32,525 nucleotides of DNA from Lachnospiraceae bacterium (GCA_024690265.1 JAILCW010000057.1:1-32525), one strand, 5' to 3'; positions 19,686-29,972 are shown, counted from the first letter of the stretch. Numbers and translations: made by a program. Notes: a model not told the origin generated them from the letters alone.

Positions 19686-19709
19686 GCGTTTTTCAGGAGG
19701 GGTTGTCCT

Positions 19710-20690
19710 ATGACTATCAAAGATATTGCGAATTTAGCCAACGTTTCTACGGCGGCAGTCAGTCGTTATATGAATGGGGGATCTTTGAGCAAGGAGAAAA
19801 AGGATGCGATTCGCCGTGTAATAGAGGAAACCGGCTATCGACCGTCTTTAACAGCCAGAGGAATGCGAACAGGAACCATGAACCAGATTGGAATTATTGT
19901 TCCAAGAGTACATTCTCATTCCGTTAGCCAGATTCTTGAGGGCATAACAGATGTGATTAAGCTTACAGATTATATGCCGATTTTGGGATGTACCAATGAC
20001 GTGGAACAGGAAGAGGTCAATTACGCTCAGCTAATGGCCAAGAATCATGTGGCCGGCATTATCCTGATGGGAACCGTTATAACACCGGTTAAAAAGGACA
20101 AGTTCCAGAATTTAGATATACCATTAGTTGTGACTGGTCAGGATTTTAAGGGATTTCCTTGCGTTTATCATGATGATTATCATGCCATCGAAGAGTTAAC
20201 CACACGGGTAATCTCGAGAGGACGAAAGCACCTATGTTACATTGGAGTTACCGAACGAGATTTGCAAGCAGGTTTGGCCCGCCGAAAGGGCTTTGAATCA
20301 GCTACTGAAGGCCGTAGGGATATACATACGGTGTATCGTATGGCGGATTTCGATCAGCAAAGTGGTTATGATACGATGAAGCAGGTACTTCAAAAACATC
20401 CGAAAATTGATGGTGTTATTTGCGCCACAGGTAATGCTGCCAATGGAGCGTTGCAAGCATTATACGAAGCGGATCGTGTGGTGGGCGAAGACATAAGTAT
20501 TGCAGCGGTAGAAGATAGCTGGATGAATCAGGTAACCAAGCCCCAATTGTCCACGGTACATTTTTATTATCGTCAATGTGGACAGGATGCAGCCAAGATG
20601 CTTTTAGAGCAGATTGAGCATCCGGAAGAGGTCATGGTGGCAAAACAAATCTGTTTGGATTATTCCATTATGGACCGTGGTTCAATCTAA
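19710..20690 (+). CDS. LacI/GalR-family transcriptional regulator
   Basis: N-terminal TIKDIANLANVSTAAVSRYMNGG...GYRPSLTARGMRTG, periplasmic-binding-like effector domain. Confidence 0.94.
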   Translation: MTIKDIANLANVSTAAVSRYMNGGSLSKEKKDAIRRVIEETGYRPSLTARGMRTGTMNQIGIIVPRVHSHSVSQILEGITDVIKLTDYMPILGCTNDVEQEEVNYAQLMAKNHVAGIILMGTVITPVKKDKFQNLDIPLVVTGQDFKGFPCVYHDDYHAIEELTTRVISRGRKHLCYIGVTERDLQAGLARRKGFESATEGRRDIHTVYRMADFDQQSGYDTMKQVLQKHPKIDGVICATGNAANGALQALYEADRVVGEDISIAAVEDSWMNQVTKPQLSTVHFYYRQCGQDAAKMLLEQIEHPEEVMVAKQICLDYSIMDRGSI

Positions 20691-20760
20691 TATTCTCATT
20701 TGTACTCATAATTATCCTATGCTATATTAAATTCGTAGATTTATGGAGGGTTAGGATTCT

Positions 20761-21531
20761 ATGAGCGCACAAGATCGAACAGAAGAAGTCTTAAGAGAGA
20801 TTCATGTATTGTTTTCCAAGGCGGAGCCTTTTAATGGCAGCAAGAAACGTGTTGTCATTGATAAGAGCAAGATGATGGATTTGCTCAAAGAACTGAACGA
20901 TTGTATGTATGACATGCTGGAAGAACATGAGCTAACGGTGCAGAGTCGCGACAAGGCAAATCGTCAGCTGCAGAAACAGGGAGACGATATGGTTTTTGAA
21001 GCACGTAAGAATGCGGAGGATGTTTATGCCGCATCTCTGATGTATTCTGACCGTGCCCTTGAGGAAATCCAGACAATCATGAAGGACGCTGAAGCTCGTA
21101 TGAACGAGGTTCATGAAGAATTGTTAAGTCGTATTGCTGCTGAGAAGCGTGTGGTTAAGGATAACCAGTATGAACTTAAATCACAGCTGCAGGATATGAT
21201 AGACACCCAGAAATATCTACGCCTTATTGAGGATGAGAATATCCGTCGCAAGAAGGAGATGGAGAGTGGCCAAGATGCACCGGCGAATCCGAATCCTTAT
21301 GCGGATATCAAGCCGGAGATTCATATCAATGAGGACTATTTCCGCGCCCAGGGCATTAGCTTAGATGGCGAGGAAGAACCAGCAGAAACAAATTTGTCCG
21401 AGGAGGAAATTGCTTCCATGCAAGCCGAATTGGATGCGGAGTATTTTGACTGGAAGGAAGAGGAAAAGGAAGAAAGCAACAGCGGTGAGAGCCGCAAGGT
21501 TTTTTCTCTGTTTGGCAAGAAAGACAGATAG
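20761..21531 (+). CDS. Coiled-coil protein, possibly DivIVA/ATPase-subunit-like; function unknown
   Basis: Long charged helical central region, acidic C-terminal region and basic tail RKVFSLFGKKDR; good RBS (ATGGAGGGTTAGG). Confidence 0.7.
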   Translation: MSAQDRTEEVLREIHVLFSKAEPFNGSKKRVVIDKSKMMDLLKELNDCMYDMLEEHELTVQSRDKANRQLQKQGDDMVFEARKNAEDVYAASLMYSDRALEEIQTIMKDAEARMNEVHEELLSRIAAEKRVVKDNQYELKSQLQDMIDTQKYLRLIEDENIRRKKEMESGQDAPANPNPYADIKPEIHINEDYFRAQGISLDGEEEPAETNLSEEEIASMQAELDAEYFDWKEEEKEESNSGESRKVFSLFGKKDR

Positions 21532-21552
21532 GAAAGACATGGAGGAGACAAC

Positions 21553-23844
21553 ATGAAACTGTACGACAATGGAGTTTATTTGGTAAATGGCAATGTTCTC
21601 ATAGAGGACACGCCGGATGCCCCAGCTGCTATCGCGCAGCGGGTAGGCAGAGCTGTTTCTAAGGAAGAAGCACAAGAAGCAACGATAGCCTACGAAATCC
21701 TTAAGGACCACAACGTATCTGGTAACATGGATGCGTTACAGATTAAGTTTGATAAGATTACGAGTCATGATATTACTTATGTAGGTATTATTCAGACTGC
21801 TCGTGCATCTGGATTGGAGAAGTTCCCAATCCCTTATATATTAACTAATTGCCATAATAGCCTGTGCGCAGTTGGTGGAACAATCAACGAAGATGACCAC
21901 ATGTTTGGATTATCATGCGCCAAGCGTTATGGCGGTGTATATGTACCACCACATCAGGCAGTAATCCATCAGTTCGCCAGAGAGATGTTAAGTGGTGGCG
22001 GCAAGATGATTTTGGGATCAGATTCCCATACCCGTTATGGTGCGCTTGGAACCATGGCTGTAGGCGAAGGTGGTCCGGAACTGGTAAAACAGTTGTTAAA
22101 CAAAACCTACGACATCGCACGTCCGGAAGTTGTGGGTGTATATATGACAGGCTCCTTACGTCCGGGAGTGGGACCTCAGGATGTGGCTTTGGCAATTATC
22201 GGCGAAGTATTTGCTAAGGGTTACGTTAAGAACAAGGTAATGGAGTTTGTAGGTGATGGCATCAAGAACCTTAGTGTAGATACACGTATCGGTATTGATG
22301 TTATGACAACAGAGACTACCTGCTTATCATCCATTTGGGTAACGGATGATGCAGTTCGTGAATACTATGATATTCATGGTCGCGTAGAAGAATATAAGGA
22401 ATTAAATCCGGGGCAGGTAGCATATTATGATGGAATGATTGAGATTCATTTGGACGAGATTCGTCCGATGATAGCCATGCCATTCCATCCAAGCAATACA
22501 TATACCATCGCAGAGCTCAAAGCCAACTTAATGGATATTTTGGATGACTGTGAGAAACGCGCTAAGATTAGCCTGGATGGACAGGTTGATTTTACCCTGA
22601 AGGACAAAGTGCGTAACGGACAGCTATATGTAGACCAGGGAATTATTGCAGGCTGTGCCGGTGGTGGATATGAGAATATTACTGACGCAACGGACATTCT
22701 TCGTGGCGCAAGCATCGGACCGGATGAATTTACATTAAGTGTATATCCGGCAAGTACGCCGATTTATATGGAGTTAGTGAAGAACGGATGTGTAGCGGCA
22801 CTGATGGAGACCGGAGCGATTGTTAAGACAGCGTTCTGTGGACCATGTTTTGGTGCAGGAGATACACCGGGTAATAACGGATTCTCCATCCGTCATTCTA
22901 CACGTAACTTCCCGAACCGTGAAGGTTCCAAGTTGCAGAATGGCCAGATTGCATCTGTTGCACTGATGGATGCTCGTTCCATTGCAGCAACAGCAGCAAA
23001 CAAGGGCTACTTATGTGGCGCAGATGAGATCGATGTGAACTACACCAAACCAAAGTATTATTTCGATAAGAATATATATGCAAATCGTGTATTTGATAGC
23101 CATGGTGTGGCAGACCCTAGTGTAGAGGTCAAGTTTGGTCCAAATATCAAGGATTGGCCGGCCATGAGTGCGTTACCGCAGAACATGATTCTCAAGGTAG
23201 TATCTGAGATTCATGATCCGGTCACTACCACAGATGAGCTTATTCCATCTGGAGAGACATCTTCTTACCGTTCCAATCCGCTAGGACTTGCGGAGTTTAC
23301 ACTATCCCGTAAGGACCCTGCTTATGTTGGTCGCGCCAAGGAAGTTCAGTTGGGACAGAAAGCAATCGAAGCAGGTGAGAATCCAGAAGCAGCACTTCCG
23401 GAAATCGCACCGGTGATTGCAACCATTCAGAAGGAATATGCAGATGTATCCTGGAGCAATACTGGAATTGGAAGTACTATATTTGCGGTAAAGCCGGGAG
23501 ATGGATCGGCTAGAGAACAGGCTGCATCTTGTCAAAAGGTTCTTGGTGGATGGGCAAATATTGCAAATGAATACGCAACAAAGCGCTATCGTTCCAACTT
23601 GATTAATTGGGGTATGTTGCCATTTACAATTACAGAGGGTGACTTACCATTCTCCAATGGAGATTATTTATTCGTTCCGGATGTTTATAGAGCAATTCGG
23701 GACAAGAAGACAGAAATTGATGCATACGTTGTAACAGAAGGCGGACTTACTCCGTTCCAGCTGCAAATGGGTGCGTTAACCGATGATGAGCGTGAAATCA
23801 TTGAGGATGGATGTCTCATTAATTATTACAGAGCACATAATTAA
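21553..23844 (+). CDS. Aconitase-family hydratase, divergent (YbhJ-like)
   Basis: [50 protein letters not shown] match the aconitase fold and FeS ligand layout but differ from canonical SCTNSS / GPCIGQ. Confidence 0.85.
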   Translation: MKLYDNGVYLVNGNVLIEDTPDAPAAIAQRVGRAVSKEEAQEATIAYEILKDHNVSGNMDALQIKFDKITSHDITYVGIIQTARASGLEKFPIPYILTNCHNSLCAVGGTINEDDHMFGLSCAKRYGGVYVPPHQAVIHQFAREMLSGGGKMILGSDSHTRYGALGTMAVGEGGPELVKQLLNKTYDIARPEVVGVYMTGSLRPGVGPQDVALAIIGEVFAKGYVKNKVMEFVGDGIKNLSVDTRIGIDVMTTETTCLSSIWVTDDAVREYYDIHGRVEEYKELNPGQVAYYDGMIEIHLDEIRPMIAMPFHPSNTYTIAELKANLMDILDDCEKRAKISLDGQVDFTLKDKVRNGQLYVDQGIIAGCAGGGYENITDATDILRGASIGPDEFTLSVYPASTPIYMELVKNGCVAALMETGAIVKTAFCGPCFGAGDTPGNNGFSIRHSTRNFPNREGSKLQNGQIASVALMDARSIAATAANKGYLCGADEIDVNYTKPKYYFDKNIYANRVFDSHGVADPSVEVKFGPNIKDWPAMSALPQNMILKVVSEIHDPVTTTDELIPSGETSSYRSNPLGLAEFTLSRKDPAYVGRAKEVQLGQKAIEAGENPEAALPEIAPVIATIQKEYADVSWSNTGIGSTIFAVKPGDGSAREQAASCQKVLGGWANIANEYATKRYRSNLINWGMLPFTITEGDLPFSNGDYLFVPDVYRAIRDKKTEIDAYVVTEGGLTPFQLQMGALTDDEREIIEDGCLINYYRAHN

Positions 23845-23849
23845 AACAT

Positions 23850-23880
23850 AAGCTGCCAGAGGGTTAACCTCTGGCAGCTT
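23850..23880. terminator. Perfect 13-bp hairpin without a U-tract, between hydratase and AI-2E permease
   Basis: AAGCTGCCAGAGG GTTAA CCTCTGGCAGCTT. Confidence 0.6.
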
Positions 23881-23909
23881 GTGCAAGATGCGGTGCATTG
23901 GGAGGAACT

Positions 23910-25307
23910 ATGTCGGAAGAACCGAAGAAAAAAGAATCTATTTCAAAGGCACGCGAAGACTATCGCCGCTATCAGGGATTAATGTGGACGGCCATTGTAG
24001 CAGCAGTAATGATTATTATTTTCTATTTTTGCATTCTGCGCTACCGTGGGTTGATGGCTGGACTATCTGCCTTATCAGCGATTCTCCAGCCAATCGTTAT
24101 TGGTTTGGTGATGGCTTTCTTGATGAACCCGATTATGAAGTTTTTCGAGGCTCGATTGTTGCCGGTATTCCTTAAGAATACGAAGAATGAGAAGCGTACG
24201 AGGCAGCGTGTACGAGGAGTAACAGCGATTATTTCTCTTTTAGTACTTCTTGGAATCATTACGGTATTCTTTGCAGTAGTAGCGCCGATTTTTGTTGAGA
24301 CACTCAATGATCTGATACGTAATATTAATACAAAAATCTATAACGTATTGGATTGGGCAAATGACGTAACCAAGGGTCGCTTTGAAAAGGAGATTCTTGG
24401 TGCTAAGGATGATAAGAAAATTACGACAGCGATTAATACAGCTGTTTCCTATATTCGTGAGTATTTTGATTTGGGTGAGCAGGAGCAGGTGGTTAATATG
24501 CTGACCCGACTAGGTATTTCTATTGGTCGAACGGTGTTTAACTTCTTTATCGGTGTGGTGGTTTCTGTATACACCCTTATGAGCAAGGAGAAGTTCAAAG
24601 CACAGATTAAGAAAACTCTGTACGGTGTATTCTCTCCTAACTGGGCTAACGCCATGGTTCGCGTAGCCCGCAAAACGGATGAAGTATTCTACGGATTCAT
24701 CATTGGTAAAATCATTGATTCCATCATCATCGGAATTATTTGCTATATTTGCATGATGATTATGCAGATGCCATATGCGGTGTTGTGTTCCGTTATTATT
24801 GGAATTACCAATATCATACCGGTATTCGGCCCGTATATCGGAGCCGTCCCAACGGTTATTATTATTTTTGTAAACAACCCGATGCAGGGAATCTACTTCT
24901 TAATCTTTGTATTGATTCTCCAGCAGATTGATGGCAATATCATCGGACCAAAGATTTTGGGGGACAACACAGGCCTTTCCTCATTCTGGGTAGTTATGGG
25001 AATCGTAGTGGGTGGCGGATTGTTTGGTATCCCGGGAATGATTATCGGTGTGCCAATGATGTCTGTTTTGTACTATGTATGTAGTGAGATTACGACATAT
25101 TTAGTAGCAAAGAGGTCTTTGCCAATAGAGACGGATGAGTATCGGGATATTCAGGAGATTCAACCGGAAACCATGGAAGTGATTTACAAGGACAAAAGCG
25201 CTACAACTGGACGTAAACATCGCGCGCGCGCAGAGGTAAAGTCCAAAGTAGAAGCAAGTAAATCAGAATTCACAGAGGAAACTGACGCCAAAAACCCAGA
25301 AGACTAG
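23910..25307 (+). CDS. AI-2E family transporter (permease, UPF0118/PerM-like)
   Basis: Multi-TM protein; NIIPVFGPYIGAVPTVIII, LQQIDGNIIGPKILGDNTGLSSFWVVMGIVVGGGLFGIPGMIIGVP. Start revised to ATG 23910. Confidence 0.92.
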   Translation: MSEEPKKKESISKAREDYRRYQGLMWTAIVAAVMIIIFYFCILRYRGLMAGLSALSAILQPIVIGLVMAFLMNPIMKFFEARLLPVFLKNTKNEKRTRQRVRGVTAIISLLVLLGIITVFFAVVAPIFVETLNDLIRNINTKIYNVLDWANDVTKGRFEKEILGAKDDKKITTAINTAVSYIREYFDLGEQEQVVNMLTRLGISIGRTVFNFFIGVVVSVYTLMSKEKFKAQIKKTLYGVFSPNWANAMVRVARKTDEVFYGFIIGKIIDSIIIGIICYICMMIMQMPYAVLCSVIIGITNIIPVFGPYIGAVPTVIIIFVNNPMQGIYFLIFVLILQQIDGNIIGPKILGDNTGLSSFWVVMGIVVGGGLFGIPGMIIGVPMMSVLYYVCSEITTYLVAKRSLPIETDEYRDIQEIQPETMEVIYKDKSATTGRKHRARAEVKSKVEASKSEFTEETDAKNPED

Positions 25308-25397
25308 CAAAGAAGGGCGTTGGCGGTTTTTGACATCAAATTAGGCGTATGATAAACTGAAAAAAACTGTATTTGCAGGGGAACAATCCTTCTAGAG

Positions 25398-28007
25398 GTG
25401 GATGAATTGGACAAATTAGAGTACAGCTCTCGGCTGGAAGAAATCAAAAAGTTGTTACGCCAGGGGAAAAGGGATGAAGCTCTGGATCTATTAGATGGGA
25501 TTAATTGGCGAAAGGTGCATAACGTCAATGTACTGTTGAAGGCTAGTGAGTTATATGAGGCAGCAGGTGCTTTTGAAGAAGCACGCGAGTTGTTAGAAGT
25601 AGCTCATGAGCGTTCACCGATTGGTCGTATGATTATCTATCGTTTAGCGCTGATTTCTATTGAACTCAAAGCCATCGATGAGGCGCGTGAATACTACGAA
25701 GAATTCGTGGAAATTGCACCGCATGATAGTCTGAAGTATATCATCAAGTATAAATTGAACGAAGCAAAGGGATCAGATGACCAGACGCTGATCGCTATAT
25801 TAGAGGAACTACGTTCTCATGATTTAATTGAAGAGTGGCTCTTCGAATTAGCATGCCTATATCGCAAAACAGCTCAGGTTGAAAAGTGTATCGAAATCTG
25901 CGATGAGATTGCATTGTGGTTTGGTGAAGGTCCATACGTAGAGAAGGCATTGGAGATGAAGATGCTGTATCATCCGTTGGATAAGCAGCAGGAGGATAAG
26001 TATCGTCATTTTCAGCAGAAGCGCGATGGATTAACAGAAATTCGTCCGGAAGAAGTAGCGTACGGTAACGGTGAGATTCTAAACCGAGCAATTACCATTC
26101 CGCAGGTAGAATTGAAGCCGGAGCGTTTCAACACGGTTAATTTACAGGCAGAGATTAAGAAGAACATCGAAGAAATCATGCAGGCAACAGAGGCTGGTGA
26201 GATTTCTGAGAATATGGAAATTATCAAGAACTTAGTAGAAGAGATTCCATACTTACAAGTAACTGAAAAGTTACCGGTAGAGGAGTTGCCATCCGAAGAA
26301 GAAGCGCCGGAAGAAGCACCTCAGTCCTTGAATAGCAAGTTCCAGGAATACCTGGCAGAAGAGTATGACGGACAGATGAGTCTGTTCATGCCGACACAGA
26401 ATGTTGCAGAGCGAGAGATACAGGGACAGTTATCCATTCAGGATGTTATGGATAACTGGGAAAAGACTAGACGTGCGGCAGAAGCTGCGTTGCAAGATGC
26501 AGAACAGAAGAAGCTGGAGCGTGAGAAGGCGAAGGCTTTATATGAAGTCAACCAGATTATGGATCGTTTAGTAGAAGCAATCCCTAAGCTGGATGCAGGA
26601 GTAGCTCCGGAGGAGTTACTAAAAGAAGAATATCTTTCCAAAGAGACGGTAACGGAGGAAGAGCAGGCGCTTGCGGAGCAGAAGACCTTCCCGATACCAA
26701 CCATTGAAGGCGGCGTGGGAATTGAAATACCAATTATCAGCGCATCTGAAATTGCTGGTATGACAGCGGAAGCGCCGATTCATGCTACAGAGGTGGTTGC
26801 CAAAGCAACAGAAGCGGCTGAAGAAGCTACAGATTGGGAACCATCAGAATTAGAAGATGATAAGGCGTCACAGATTATTTCCGATATCAATCTTATGATG
26901 CAGCAAGAGATTGATCGCATGGTTGCGGAAGAAGAGCAGCAGAATGCGTCACCGGAAGTAGAAGATACGCAAGAGCTAGAGCCGGAAGGCGAAGCTGTCG
27001 TTGAAGAAGATCCTGTGGGAGATCTACATATTGGTGATGATCCGGAGGAAATCTTAGCAGAGGAAGTTGTTGCAGAGCAGGAAGCTGCCAAGCCGGATTT
27101 AAGTATGACCGGAGAGATTCGACTAGATGAGGACGAGAATCCGGAAGATAGCGCCTTAGCAGTCATTATCGCAGAGGAGATTCGCGAAGAGTTATCTGCA
27201 GAGGGAATTACTGACGAAGATGCAGGCGTATATCGCAAAGAGTTGAACGACGAAGAACGGGATGTGTTTGCATACTTCACACCAATCGAAGGAATGGAAG
27301 CATCGCTTGCTCGTGTTATTGATGCCACCAAGGTACATTTGACCAATGATGTGGGATCTACCACCGGTAATATTATTATTCAAGGTGGTAAAGGCAGCGG
27401 TAAGTCTACACTTTCAACAGAAATTGTTCGCTTGTTGCAACGTGAGATTCGATTGCCAGCCGGCAATGTTGGTAAGATAGATGGAGCCAAGCTGAACGAG
27501 AAGAATATTGTCGATTTGTTCCAGAAGATTCAGGGTGGCTGCCTAATGATAGAGAATGCCGGCAACCTTGAGCGCGAGACGGTATTGAATCTATCCCTTA
27601 TTATGGATAGCGATAAGACAGGAATTCTTGTAATCCTCGAGGATTCCAGAATGGGTATTGATCGCGTAATGTCCTATAATCCAAACTTCACCCAGAAGTT
27701 TACCCAGAGGATAGAGATACCGATTTTGTCCATTGATGAGTTGGTAAGTTTTGGCAAAACTTACGCAGCTGACTTGGGATATATGATTGATGAAATGGGT
27801 GTTTTAGCGTTGTACAATGAAATCAATCTCATTCAGCGTCTGGATCATCCAACCTATTTGACCGAAGTAAAAGAAATCGTGGATTCTGCAATCAACAATG
27901 CAAGTGCCGGGGGATTTAAGGGCATGATTGGACGGTTGGGAATCAAGCGATACGACGAGTCGGGCAATATCATTCTTCATGAGAAGGATTTTCAGTCACA
28001 ATACTAA
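25398..28007 (+). CDS. Large TPR / acidic linker / AAA+-like P-loop protein, function unknown
   Basis: N-terminal TPR-like helices, long Glu/Ala-rich middle, C-terminal P-loop GGKGSGKST (27384-27410) and Walker-B-like GGCLMIENAGNL (about 27534-27569). Start uncertain (GTG 25398 or TTG 25407). Confidence 0.85.
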   Translation: MDELDKLEYSSRLEEIKKLLRQGKRDEALDLLDGINWRKVHNVNVLLKASELYEAAGAFEEARELLEVAHERSPIGRMIIYRLALISIELKAIDEAREYYEEFVEIAPHDSLKYIIKYKLNEAKGSDDQTLIAILEELRSHDLIEEWLFELACLYRKTAQVEKCIEICDEIALWFGEGPYVEKALEMKMLYHPLDKQQEDKYRHFQQKRDGLTEIRPEEVAYGNGEILNRAITIPQVELKPERFNTVNLQAEIKKNIEEIMQATEAGEISENMEIIKNLVEEIPYLQVTEKLPVEELPSEEEAPEEAPQSLNSKFQEYLAEEYDGQMSLFMPTQNVAEREIQGQLSIQDVMDNWEKTRRAAEAALQDAEQKKLEREKAKALYEVNQIMDRLVEAIPKLDAGVAPEELLKEEYLSKETVTEEEQALAEQKTFPIPTIEGGVGIEIPIISASEIAGMTAEAPIHATEVVAKATEAAEEATDWEPSELEDDKASQIISDINLMMQQEIDRMVAEEEQQNASPEVEDTQELEPEGEAVVEEDPVGDLHIGDDPEEILAEEVVAEQEAAKPDLSMTGEIRLDEDENPEDSALAVIIAEEIREELSAEGITDEDAGVYRKELNDEERDVFAYFTPIEGMEASLARVIDATKVHLTNDVGSTTGNIIIQGGKGSGKSTLSTEIVRLLQREIRLPAGNVGKIDGAKLNEKNIVDLFQKIQGGCLMIENAGNLERETVLNLSLIMDSDKTGILVILEDSRMGIDRVMSYNPNFTQKFTQRIEIPILSIDELVSFGKTYAADLGYMIDEMGVLALYNEINLIQRLDHPTYLTEVKEIVDSAINNASAGGFKGMIGRLGIKRYDESGNIILHEKDFQSQY

Positions 28008-28025
28008 ATACAGGAGATGAGGGTA

Positions 28026-29924
28026 ATGTATAATTTTACGGAGATGGACTGCTACCTTTTTGGACAAGGTACTCATTACGAAATCTTCAAAAAGATGGGG
28101 GCACATGTTGCGGTTCGTGACGGAGTAAAAGGTGTACTTTTCAACGTTTGGGCCCCGCATGCAGTGGCGGTTAGCGTCATAGGCGAGTTCAATGGATGGG
28201 AAGAGACCAAACATATGATGAACCGCGTAGATCCTGCAGAGTTTGGAGTATACGAATGTTTTGTACCCAAAGCAAAAGAGGGACAGCTATACAAATTCCT
28301 CATTTATACACCAGATGGACAGAAACTATATAAAGCAGATCCATTTGCCAATGCGGCAGAGTTGCGACCTCAGACAGCATCACGTATAGCAAATATCGAA
28401 GGCTTTCGATGGACGGATAAGACTTGGATTAAGAAGCGCGAAGAGGCGCAGCCATATTATGAACAGCCAATGGCAATCTATGAAGTTCATCCAGGATCAT
28501 GGATGCGCCATCCGGGTCGTGAAGACGATGGATTTTATACCTATCGCGAATTTGCAGATAGTCTTGCAGATTATGTAACAGAGATGGGATATACACATGT
28601 AGAGTTGATGGGTATATCCGAATACCCATTTGATGGCTCCTGGGGATATCAGGTGACGGGGTATTATGCTCCAACATCACGATATGGCACCCCTAAGGAC
28701 TTTATGTATCTTGTGAATCATCTTCACAAGAAAGGTATTGGAGTCATTTTAGACTGGGTACCGGCACATTTTCCACGAGATGCTCACGGATTGGCAGATT
28801 TTGACGGACAGCCGTTGTTTGAATATGCAGATCCGAAAAAGGGAGAGCATCCGGATTGGGGCACTAAGATTTTTGACTATGGCAAGAGCGAAGTTAAGAA
28901 TTTCCTTATTGGAAGTGCTATAAACTGGATAGAGAATTACCACATCGATGGATTACGAGTAGACGCTGTAGCGTCCATGTTATACCTGGATTATGGTAAG
29001 GAACGCGGACAGTGGGTTCCGAACAGATATGGCGGCAACGAGAATCTAGAAGCAATTGAATTCTTTAAGCATATCAACACACTGATTACCGGACGGTACA
29101 AGGGTGTCGTTATGATTGCCGAAGAGTCTACAGCATGGCCGAAGGTAACAGGCCCTGTGGAAGAAGATGGATTGAATTTCTCATACAAGTGGAATATGGG
29201 ATGGATGCATGACTTTTTAGATTATATGAAGTTAGATCCATATTTCCGCAAGGATAACCATAACAAAATGACCTTTGCTATGAGTTATAACGAGTTTGAG
29301 AAATATATCCTAGTTTTATCTCACGATGAAGTCGTACATTTGAAGTGTTCGATGATTAATAAAATGCCTGGATTAGAGGATGATAAGTTTAAGAATCTGA
29401 AGGCAGGATATGCATTCATGATGGGGCATCCGGGCAAAAAGCTATTATTCATGGGACAGGATTTTGCCCAGCTTCAGGAATGGAGCGAGAAACGAGAGCT
29501 GGATTGGTATCTTTTGGAGAATCCAAATCATCGCGGAATTCAGGAATGGATGAAGGCTTTGCTCCACATCTATCGCAAGTATCCGGCATCTTACCAGCAG
29601 GATATTAATTGGGATGGATTTGAGTGGATTAATGCAAATGATTCCTATCGTGGAATATACAGTTTTGTTCGCAAGTCCAAGGATGGTAGCAAGAACCTCT
29701 TATATGTATGTAATTTCACACCAATGCCGTATGACGACTATCGCGTAGGCGTTGTTGAGAACAAGAAGCATCATCTTATCTTAGATAGCGATGATGTTCG
29801 ATTTGCGGGCGATGGAAGAAAGCGTAAAGTCACATATACACCGGAGCATTCGGAATGTGATGGAAGAGCATATTCCATACCATATGCGTTATCTCCTTAT
29901 GGAGTGGCAGTATTTGAGTACTAA
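28026..29924 (+). CDS. glgB: 1,4-alpha-glucan branching enzyme
   Basis: CBM48 N-terminus (VWAPHAVAVSVIGEFNGW), YEVHPGSW, DWVPAHFP, GLRVDAVASMLYLDY, MIAEEST, LVLSHDEVVH, FMGQDFAQ. Start at 28026 (GGAG at 28013-28016). Confidence 0.95.
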   Translation: MYNFTEMDCYLFGQGTHYEIFKKMGAHVAVRDGVKGVLFNVWAPHAVAVSVIGEFNGWEETKHMMNRVDPAEFGVYECFVPKAKEGQLYKFLIYTPDGQKLYKADPFANAAELRPQTASRIANIEGFRWTDKTWIKKREEAQPYYEQPMAIYEVHPGSWMRHPGREDDGFYTYREFADSLADYVTEMGYTHVELMGISEYPFDGSWGYQVTGYYAPTSRYGTPKDFMYLVNHLHKKGIGVILDWVPAHFPRDAHGLADFDGQPLFEYADPKKGEHPDWGTKIFDYGKSEVKNFLIGSAINWIENYHIDGLRVDAVASMLYLDYGKERGQWVPNRYGGNENLEAIEFFKHINTLITGRYKGVVMIAEESTAWPKVTGPVEEDGLNFSYKWNMGWMHDFLDYMKLDPYFRKDNHNKMTFAMSYNEFEKYILVLSHDEVVHLKCSMINKMPGLEDDKFKNLKAGYAFMMGHPGKKLLFMGQDFAQLQEWSEKRELDWYLLENPNHRGIQEWMKALLHIYRKYPASYQQDINWDGFEWINANDSYRGIYSFVRKSKDGSKNLLYVCNFTPMPYDDYRVGVVENKKHHLILDSDDVRFAGDGRKRKVTYTPEHSECDGRAYSIPYALSPYGVAVFEY

Positions 29925-29929
29925 GAAAA

Positions 29930-29956
29930 GGGCGCTGTGACCTGCGCCCTTTTTTC
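29930..29956 (+). terminator. Terminator after glgB
   Basis: AAAGGGCGC TGTGACCT GCGCCCTTTTTTC. Confidence 0.88.
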
Positions 29957-29972
29957 ATTAAACGGAGAATAG

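Noticed and set aside
23879-24175. 98-aa + strand ORF overlapping the permease start
   Set aside because: Out of frame with the well-supported AI-2E permease; sequence is not protein-like.
25221-25231. (CG)5 alternating tract, possible Z-DNA or hotspot
   Set aside because: Short and explained by codons for HRARAE in the AI-2E permease tail.
26780-27364. 194-aa serine-rich minus-strand ORF
   Set aside because: Antisense of the Glu-rich linker (GAA/GAG codons read as TTC/CTC in shifted frame giving Ser-rich sequence); no independent support.
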